This document shows, piece by piece, positions 58,604-64,000 of a stretch of 64,000 nucleotides of DNA (positions within the stretch are counted from its first letter, which is position 1; each line of letters opens with the position of its first letter). The notes under the pieces were generated by a model. That model had not been told where the DNA came from. It saw nothing but the letters and a program-made list of their open reading frames with translations, and ran no database searches. The stretch lies in assembly GCA_016187925.1 (NCBI GenBank), contig JACPIS010000024.1, positions 1 through 64,000 of the forward strand, given 5' to 3'. This stretch comes from Opitutia bacterium. GTDB lineage: Bacteria > Verrucomicrobiota > Verrucomicrobiia > Opitutales > Opitutaceae. The position numbers and the translations under genes were made by a program.

Positions 58604-58823
58604 GCGCAGCGCCGGCGTGTGACCGCACCGCATGTCTGGAGCCGCGGCGCCCTCGCCGCGGACATTTCGCCCGGTTGGCCGCGTTACGCGCCGATGGCGG
58701 CACGTCTGCATGGGGTGAAGAAGAAATCGCCTGCGCCGGCCGGTGACGCAAATTCCAGTTGCGGGCGGGGAGCGGTTCGCCATGTTCCCGGCAGGCGGAT
58801 ATGAACTACGATCTCACCGGAGC

Positions 58824-59129
58824 ATGAAAGGCGGCTACTCAGTGATGCGCTTCAGCCTGCAGCGCACGCCGGACGGCGCGCTGACCCAGCAGGTCCAGCG
58901 GTGCGGGGATTTCCAGTCGGTCGAGCGGGCGTTCGACACCGCGCGGATGGAAGCCATCCGCGAGTGGTATGAGGCCTGCGAGAACGAAGCCGCCGAAACC
59001 CCGGCCGTGCGCCAGATCCAGATCAAGGACACGGAGTGGGGCTACGAACTGAAGCGCGAGCACCTCGTGGTGACGCGCTACTGGGTGCACGACGGCAGCC
59101 CGGCGGAGTTGCCGGGGCTGGCGGGCTGA
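58824..59129 (+). CDS. small uncharacterised protein
   Basis: 101 residues from ATG 58824 (a GTG at 58743 would add 27). Acidic and soluble; the segment RFSLQRTPDGALTQQVQRCGDFQSVERAFDTARMEAIREWYEACENEA (given as adjoining parts) is a beta hairpin plus helix. It ends VVTRYWVHDGSPAELPGLAG. No family recognised; it may be a lineage-specific stress or regulatory protein. Convergent with the MarR-GNAT gene across 13 bases. Confidence 0.6.
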   Translation: MKGGYSVMRFSLQRTPDGALTQQVQRCGDFQSVERAFDTARMEAIREWYEACENEAAETPAVRQIQIKDTEWGYELKREHLVVTRYWVHDGSPAELPGLAG

Positions 59130-59142
59130 GGTGGCGGGGCGC

Positions 59143-60087
59143 TCAGTCGAGCGCGAGTACCCAGGTTTCCCCGACCAGATCGTGCCCGAAGCTGTGGTGT
59201 TTTTCGGAACGGGTGAGTTTGAAACCGGCCTTTTCGTAGATGCGGCGCGCGGCGTGCAGCACGCTGTTGGTCCAGAGAACGATTTTCCGGTAACCGGCGG
59301 CGCGGGCAAAGGCGATGCACTCGTCGACCAGCTTCCGGCCGACCCCGTGGCCACGGGCGCTCGGCTCGACCAGCAATAGCCGGAGTTTGGCGACCGAGTC
59401 CGACTGACGGACGAGGAAAATGCAGCCGACAGGATGGCCGTCGAGTTCGGCGATCCAGCAGCGCTCGCGCGCCTCGTCGTGCTTTTCCCCGAAGTCGGCG
59501 ACGATGCGGGCGACAAGCGCCTCGAACCGTTCGTCCCAACCGTATTCCTGCGCATAGAGTGCGCCATGGCGTTGCACGACCCAGCCGAGATCACCGGCCC
59601 GCGGGGCACGCAAAACCGGTTCGGCGGAACGTTCGGCGGGTGCGCTGAGCATGTGGCGGACGCCCTGCATAAGACCGACCAAGTGTTCCTGTTCGCCAGG
59701 CGGCAAATGGGTGAGGAGACCGTTGATTTGCGTGGAAGAGCGCGCATTCAGGCCGGCGAAAACCTTGCGCCCGTGCGCGGTGAGGCCGAGATGGGTCTGG
59801 CGTCCGTCCTGTTCGGAGCGAGTCCGGGTGATGAGCCGCTTCCGGGCGAAGCGCGCCAGCATCCGGCTGAGATAGCCGGCGTCGAGGTCCAGTTCGCGCT
59901 GCACGTCGGTTGCGGTGAGTTCCGGACGGTGGGCCAGTTCGTAGAGCACGCGCACCTCGGTGAGGGAGAAGGGGCTGTCGAGCAGGCCGTCGTGGAGCAC
60001 GCCGATTTTTCGGGTGTAGAAACGGTTGAAGTGGCGGACCGCATCGACGGCCTTTGCCGGGGCGGGAGCGAGGACAACGGGAGGCAT
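59143..60087 (-). CDS. MarR-GNAT fusion: regulator with acetyltransferase domain
   Basis: 314 residues. Residues 1-145 are a MarR winged helix (FSLTEVRVLYELAHRPELTATDVQRELDLDAGYLSRMLARFARKRLITRTRSEQDGR in adjoining parts). Residues 155-314 are a GNAT acetyltransferase (CWIAELDGHPVGCIFLV; LRLLLVEPSARGHGVGRKLVDECIAFARAAGYRKIVLWT) with the acetyl-CoA loop R-G-x-G-x-G-R/K. The DNA-binding and transferase modules are likely coupled. A perfect palindrome sits 22 bases before the start. Confidence 0.93.
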   Translation of the reverse strand: MPPVVLAPAPAKAVDAVRHFNRFYTRKIGVLHDGLLDSPFSLTEVRVLYELAHRPELTATDVQRELDLDAGYLSRMLARFARKRLITRTRSEQDGRQTHLGLTAHGRKVFAGLNARSSTQINGLLTHLPPGEQEHLVGLMQGVRHMLSAPAERSAEPVLRAPRAGDLGWVVQRHGALYAQEYGWDERFEALVARIVADFGEKHDEARERCWIAELDGHPVGCIFLVRQSDSVAKLRLLLVEPSARGHGVGRKLVDECIAFARAAGYRKIVLWTNSVLHAARRIYEKAGFKLTRSEKHHSFGHDLVGETWVLALD

Positions 60088-60109
60088 GAAGCGGAACGAA
60101 GCCAGATAA

Positions 60110-60122
60110 TTGACTTAGTCAA
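60110..60122 (-). promoter_or_regulatory. MarR-type palindromic operator
   Basis: TTGACT-T-AGTCAA, a 13-base perfect inverted repeat 22 bases before the MarR-GNAT start codon, in an AT-richer surround (ATAATTGACTTAGTCAAGTAT). It also lies close to the 3' end of the dapL gene. Position and symmetry fit autoregulation. Confidence 0.6.
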
Positions 60123-60196
60123 GTATCTGCATCGTCCCGCCCGGAAACCTCCGTGCCGCCGCAGGCTTGGAAAAATGAAGAACAAGCCGCGCGCGC

Positions 60197-61420
60197 TTAC
60201 TTCAGCGCGGCGGCGATGCGGGTGAGGGCGGTCTCGACGTTTGCGCGGGAGTTGAAGGCGCTGATGCGCACATGGCCCTCGCCGCACCGGCCGAAGCCGG
60301 CGCCGGGCGTGGTGACGACCTGGGCCTGGTTCAGCAGCAGGTCGAAGAACTCCCAGGAGTCGCGCTGCACGTTGACCCAGATGTAGGGGGCGTTGTCGCC
60401 GCCGATGCAGTTGAAGCCGAGCTTGGTCAGCGCTTCGCGGATGAGCTTGGCGTTGCCGAGGTAGTAGTCGGTGAGCGCGCGGGTCTGCTGCTTGCCGGCG
60501 TCGGAGTAGATGGCGGCGGCGGCGCGCTGCACGGGGTAGGAGACGCCGTTGGACTTGGTGGTGTGGCGGCGGTTCCACAGGGCGTGCAGCGCGTGCGGCT
60601 GGCCGGCCTGGTCGTAGCCCATGAGAGTCTTCGGGATGACGGTGAACGCGCAGCGCACGCCGGTGAAGCCGGCGGTCTTGGAGAAGCTGCGGAACTCGAT
60701 GGCGCAGTCGCGCGCGCCGGGGATCTCGTAGATCGAGCGCGGGATGGCGGGGTCGCGCACGAAGGCCTCGTAGGCGGCGTCGAAGAGGATGACGGCCTGG
60801 TGCTGCTTCGCGTAGTCGACCCAGGCGGTGAGCTGCGCGCGGGTGGCGACGGCGCCGGTCGGGTTGTTGGGGAAGCAGAGATAGATCAGGTCAACGGGGC
60901 CGGCCGGCGGCGCGGGCACGTAGCCGTTGGCGGCGTTGGACTCGAGGTAAACGAGGCCCTCGTAGCGGCCGTCGCGGTTGCCGCCGGTGCGGCCGGCCAT
61001 GACGTTGGTGTCGACGTAGGCGGGATAGACGGGGTCGGGGATGGCGACGCGGATGTCCTTGGCGAAAATCTCCTCGAGCTGGCCGAGGTCGCACTTCGAG
61101 CCGTCGCTGACGAAAATCTCGTCCGGCTCGACCTGCGCGCCGCGGGCTTGGAAGTCGTGCTGCGCGATGGCCTCGCGCAGGAAGGCGTAGCCCTGCTCCG
61201 GGCCGTAGCCGCGGAAGGTCTCGCGGCGGCCGAGTTCGTCAGTGGCGGCGTGGAGGGCGTCGCGGCAGACCTGCGGAAGGGGTTCGGTGACATCGCCGAT
61301 GCCGAGGCGGATGACGGGCCGGTCGGGATGCGCGGCGACGAAGGCGCTGACGCGGCGCGCGATGTCGGCGAACAGGTAGGAGGCCTTCAGCTTGGTGTAG
61401 TTTTCGTTGATGCGGATCAT
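60197..61420 (-). CDS. dapL: LL-diaminopimelate aminotransferase
   Basis: 407 residues. Begins [23 protein letters not shown], the usual DapL start. [59 protein letters not shown] and the Schiff-base lysine region [23 protein letters not shown] follow. It converts tetrahydrodipicolinate straight to LL-diaminopimelate for lysine and peptidoglycan, a route found in Verrucomicrobiota, Chlamydiae, plants and some other bacteria. Divergent from panC across about 170 bases. Confidence 0.96.
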   Translation of the reverse strand: MIRINENYTKLKASYLFADIARRVSAFVAAHPDRPVIRLGIGDVTEPLPQVCRDALHAATDELGRRETFRGYGPEQGYAFLREAIAQHDFQARGAQVEPDEIFVSDGSKCDLGQLEEIFAKDIRVAIPDPVYPAYVDTNVMAGRTGGNRDGRYEGLVYLESNAANGYVPAPPAGPVDLIYLCFPNNPTGAVATRAQLTAWVDYAKQHQAVILFDAAYEAFVRDPAIPRSIYEIPGARDCAIEFRSFSKTAGFTGVRCAFTVIPKTLMGYDQAGQPHALHALWNRRHTTKSNGVSYPVQRAAAAIYSDAGKQQTRALTDYYLGNAKLIREALTKLGFNCIGGDNAPYIWVNVQRDSWEFFDLLLNQAQVVTTPGAGFGRCGEGHVRISAFNSRANVETALTRIAAALK

Positions 61421-61594
61421 GGCTCGGCGGGAAAGAGTAAGGAGGTGGGTGGTCGGGTCCGTCTTCGCCTGGCGGGTTTCGGCGCGACTCGCTGCGGCGG
61501 AGGGCGAGAGGCTGGCCGGCCGTAGCCTGGGCGAAGGTCGGAGGAGAGGCTTGATAAAGGGAGGGGCATTGGGTTATTCAAGCCCGTTCCCTGT

Positions 61595-62437
61595 ATGCTG
61601 AAAATCGAGACTGTTCAGGCGATGCGCGCCGCCGCGGCGGAGATGCGCGCGAAGGGCCGGCGCATCGCGTTGGTGCCCACGCTCGGTGCGCTGCATGCGG
61701 GGCAGGCGAGCCTCATCCGGCTGGCGCGCGCCCGGGGCGACGCCGTGGTGGTGTCGATTTTCGTCAACCCGTTGCAGTTCGGGCCGAGCGAGGACTTCGC
61801 CAAATACCCGCGCATGGCGGCGTCCGACGCGGCGCTGGCCGAGCGCGAAGGCGCGGAGGTGCTCTTCGCGCCGACCGCGGAGGAGATGTTTCCCCGCGGC
61901 TTCTCGACGCATGTTTCCGAGGACCATGTGAGCAAGCCGCTCTGCGGCGTGTCGCGCCCGGCGCTGTTCCGCGGGGTGCTGACGTGCTGGCTGAAACTCC
62001 TGAACATCGTGCAGCCCGCGGTGCTTGTGATGGGGGAGAAGGATCCCCAGCAGATCGCCGTGGTGCGCCAGACGGTGCGCGATCTGCTCGTGCCGGTCGA
62101 AATCCTGACCGGCCCGATGGTGCGCGACGCGGATGGACTCGCCCTCAGCGCCCGCAACGCCTACCTGACGCCCACGCAGCGCGACGAGGCCCTGTCCGTC
62201 CACCGGGCGCTGGTGCGCGCGAAGGAAATGGTCGATGCCGGCGTGAAGAGCGCCGACCGCATCGTGGCCGAGGCGACGCACATCATCGCGGCGAAGCGCC
62301 GGTTGCGCGTCATCTACATTTCCGTGGTCAATCACGACACGATGGAGCCCATGCGCGAGGTCGCACCGGGCCAGTGCCTGCTCGCGATCGCCTACTGGGT
62401 CGACGAGGTCCGCCTGACCGACAACATGCCCCTCTGA
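61595..62437 (+). CDS. panC: pantothenate synthetase with altered HxGH motif
   Basis: 280 residues. Adenylating fold of the PanC family: VPTLGALHAGQASLIRLARA, VVSIFVNPLQFGPSEDFAKYPR, VMGEKDPQQIAVVRQTVRDL and RDADGLALSARNAYL. It joins pantoate and beta-alanine with ATP. In the N-terminal nucleotide-binding motif, normally H-x-G-H, the first histidine is H34 but the second is replaced by Gln (Q37). That position is important for catalysis in studied enzymes, so activity should not be assumed. The other conserved residues are present. Confidence 0.93.
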   Translation: MLKIETVQAMRAAAAEMRAKGRRIALVPTLGALHAGQASLIRLARARGDAVVVSIFVNPLQFGPSEDFAKYPRMAASDAALAEREGAEVLFAPTAEEMFPRGFSTHVSEDHVSKPLCGVSRPALFRGVLTCWLKLLNIVQPAVLVMGEKDPQQIAVVRQTVRDLLVPVEILTGPMVRDADGLALSARNAYLTPTQRDEALSVHRALVRAKEMVDAGVKSADRIVAEATHIIAAKRRLRVIYISVVNHDTMEPMREVAPGQCLLAIAYWVDEVRLTDNMPL

Positions 62438-62904
62438 AAAGCCTGTCGGGAGGCTGTGAATAACTTGTCGGCAAGGAATGCACGCGATTAGGGACTGAAA
62501 CCTAGGGTTTCCTGAGTGAATGGGCCTTTGCCCGACGGCTCGTGGGGCGATGACCGAGATATCGGAGCGAAATCCCGCGCAGCGAAGGTTCGCTGGGCGT
62601 CCGCGTCATCGGACCAAGCCGACCGTGGCGCCCTGTAAGTTACTGCCAGCCTGAGTCAAGTGGACGTGCAAAATCGCTCTCTTGCCCGCGCGAGAGCGTG
62701 GATAAGGCCTCGGTGCCTTAAGCAGGCTGGAGCGAGAGCGCGCGTCGCCGGCTCATTTCGGTCCGTGCGCCGTGAGCGAAACCAGCGTCCGCGAGTGTCA
62801 CAGTCAGGTAAATTGCAGGTGTGAAGAAGCCGGTACGCGTGCGCGGTTGGTCCGGTGAGGGAAGGGTTGAATTTTTCCCCGTGACTTGCGACGAAAGAGC
62901 CCGC
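62438..62904. other. 467-base gene-free interval with palindromic structures before panE
   Basis: No gene fits on either strand. Visible structures are AGCCT/AGGCT (62441-62455) just after panC, GAAACC-TAG-GGTTTC (62497-62511) and CGCTCTC/GAGAGCG (62675-62681 and 62692-62698). RNase P, tmRNA and SRP RNA signatures were looked for and not found. It could be a long leader or regulatory RNA; an Arg-rich frame from 62667 has no protein character. Confidence 0.35.
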
Positions 62905-63861
62905 GTGAACACTCCCTTTCCTCAAAAACCCCGCATTGCCGTCGTTGGTGCCGGTGCTCTCGGCTGTTATTACGGTGCGCGTCTCGCCAAGGCCGGCGAA
63001 GACGTCCATTTCCTCATCCGCAGTGGCCGGGCGGCCATCATGGCCCGCGGCATCAAGGTCAAGACGCCCACCGAGCGCATCCACATCAAGAAGGCCCAGG
63101 TTTACGGCACGTCCGAGGAGATCGGTCCGTGCGATCTCGTGATCGTGGCGGTGAAAGCCACGGCCAACGACCAGCTCAAGAAGCTCCTGCCGCCGCTCAT
63201 CGGCGAGCACACCGTGGTGCTCACGCTGCAGAACGGCCTCGGCGTCGAGGAGCCCGTGGCGGACATCGTCGGCGCGCACCGGACGGCCGGAGCGATCTGC
63301 TACATCGGCAGCTATCGCACGTCCCCCGGCGTGATCGAGTGCACGTTCCCCGGCCTGATGATGGTCGGCGAGTTTGGCCGGCCCGCGGCCGACCGCACGC
63401 ACGCCATCGCGGCGCTGTTCAACCGCGCCGGCGTCAAGTGCGAGGCGCACAACAACCTGGAGGAGCAGCGCTGGCGGAAGCTCGTGTGGAACGTGCCGTT
63501 CAACGGCGTGGCCATCGTCGCCGGCGGCATCACGACCGACGTGATCATGGCCGACGAGGGCCTGTGCACGCTGGCGCGGCGCCTCATGGAGGAGATCATC
63601 GATGCTGCGGCCAAGTTCGGCCACAACATCCCGCGTTCGTTCCTGGAGCTGCAGTTCGAGCGCACCGTGAAGATCGGCAAATACCGCCCGTCGAGCCTCA
63701 TCGATTTCGAGGAGGGCCGCGAGGTCGAGCTGGAGGAAATCTGGGGCGAGCCCGTGCGCCGCGCGAAGTCCGTCGGCGCCGCCGTGCCGCGCCTCGAGAT
63801 GCTCTACTGGCTGCTCCGGCGGATGATCACGGCGCGCAAGGGCAAGTTCCGCCGCCGCTGA
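62905..63861 (+). CDS. panE: 2-dehydropantoate 2-reductase (ketopantoate reductase family)
   Basis: 318 residues from GTG 62905 (beginning NTPFPQKPRIAVVGAGALGCYYGARLAKAG); the frame also has a GTG at 62821, but 62905 starts just before the Rossmann strand. NADP loop GAGALGCYYG, catalytic lysine in VIVAVKATANDQ, NVPFNGVAIVAGG and the C-terminal helix with VELEEIWGEPVRRAKS. It reduces ketopantoate to pantoate, the step before PanC. Family paralogues with other substrates exist, but the nearby panC supports this role. Confidence 0.88.
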   Translation: MNTPFPQKPRIAVVGAGALGCYYGARLAKAGEDVHFLIRSGRAAIMARGIKVKTPTERIHIKKAQVYGTSEEIGPCDLVIVAVKATANDQLKKLLPPLIGEHTVVLTLQNGLGVEEPVADIVGAHRTAGAICYIGSYRTSPGVIECTFPGLMMVGEFGRPAADRTHAIAALFNRAGVKCEAHNNLEEQRWRKLVWNVPFNGVAIVAGGITTDVIMADEGLCTLARRLMEEIIDAAAKFGHNIPRSFLELQFERTVKIGKYRPSSLIDFEEGREVELEEIWGEPVRRAKSVGAAVPRLEMLYWLLRRMITARKGKFRRR

Positions 63862-63958
63862 CCCGGGGCGCCGCAGGTTTCCGCGCGGTTGTCGCTGATT
63901 CTCGCGTTTCGGCATGCCGAGGCTTGCGTGCCCCGGGCGGTCGCTTCCAAGGTGGGGC

Positions 63959-64000
63959 ATGCAAAAAGGTTCAGGTCTGCGCGAACTCACGATCCGGAGT
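63959..64000 (+). CDS. start of a gene cut by the window end (putative)
   Basis: ATG 63959, preceded by GGTGGGGC, opens a frame of 14 codons to the window edge (begins MQKGSGLRELTIRS). A purine-rich ribosome-binding-like sequence 5 bases before the ATG supports it, but the length is too short for any identification. A perfect palindrome TCGGCATGCCGA lies upstream at 63909-63920. Confidence 0.35.
   Translation, partial: MQKGSGLRELTIRS

Noticed and set aside
62438-62904. RNase P RNA, tmRNA, SRP RNA or 6S RNA between panC and panE
   Set aside because: None of the hallmark conserved sequences could be found; only a weak, short resemblance to the 6S closing stem exists.

Overview
The window looks like chromosomal DNA of a GC-rich Gram-negative bacterium, most probably a verrucomicrobial Opitutaceae member (inference). 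Supporting genes are the LL-diaminopimelate aminotransferase route to lysine and peptidoglycan, CMP-Kdo synthesis for LPS, an Mla/MCE lipid transport operon with outer-membrane lipoprotein, a TonB-dependent receptor, lysine 2,3-aminomutase, and many lineage-restricted secreted proteins. No rRNA, CRISPR array or prophage was seen; one tRNA (Leu, CAG) is present.

Layout. 1-160 is the broken end of an IS5-type insertion sequence. 358-9250 is the most distinctive block: an AhpD-like protein, an ECF sigma factor with its membrane anti-sigma factor, an ArsM-type methyltransferase and a PiT phosphate/arsenate transporter all read rightward. A YHS protein and a cupin-AraC regulator read leftward. ArsS radical SAM, DUF547, a TIGR04282-type glycosyltransferase and a small membrane protein then read rightward. 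This is an arsenosugar biosynthesis island. A GGAAT-N16-CGTC element occurs before the AhpD-like gene, before the sigma gene and before arsS, which suggests that the local ECF factor runs the island.

9293-17042 holds ordinary housekeeping and regulatory genes: FMN reductase, aroC, a degenerate CobW-like protein, ada, tRNA-Leu, AraC, YCII and Sel1 proteins. 17171-19809 is a lower-GC accessory patch with an XRE/ImmA pair under a perfect palindrome, an orphan gene and a trypsin-like protease. 19986-36483 holds deoA, a MASE1 hybrid kinase, a long HrpA helicase, a GH5 glycosidase, a CBS protein, a second histidine kinase with a decayed receiver domain, dienelactone hydrolase, DUF4097 and TatD. 36628-49129 holds HPr, kdsB, carA, kamA, a dicarboxylate carrier, a TPP-riboswitch-controlled TonB receptor and an S9 peptidase. 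49379-64000 holds recD2, small membrane proteins, a PLP decarboxylase, a PAS protein, the Mla operon, a MarR-GNAT fusion, dapL, panC and panE.

A second theme is palindromic repeats. Several families (GGTAGGG...CCCTACC; CTGTAGCGGCGG...CCGCTACAG; TGTCATCCTGAG...CTCAGAATGACA; GTCCGCC...GGCGGAC) lie between genes and also inside genes without breaking the frame. hrpA carries six, and tatD and recD2 one each; four of the GGTAGGG copies are read in the same frame. All functional statements come from reading the sequence and from family knowledge; no database search was run.
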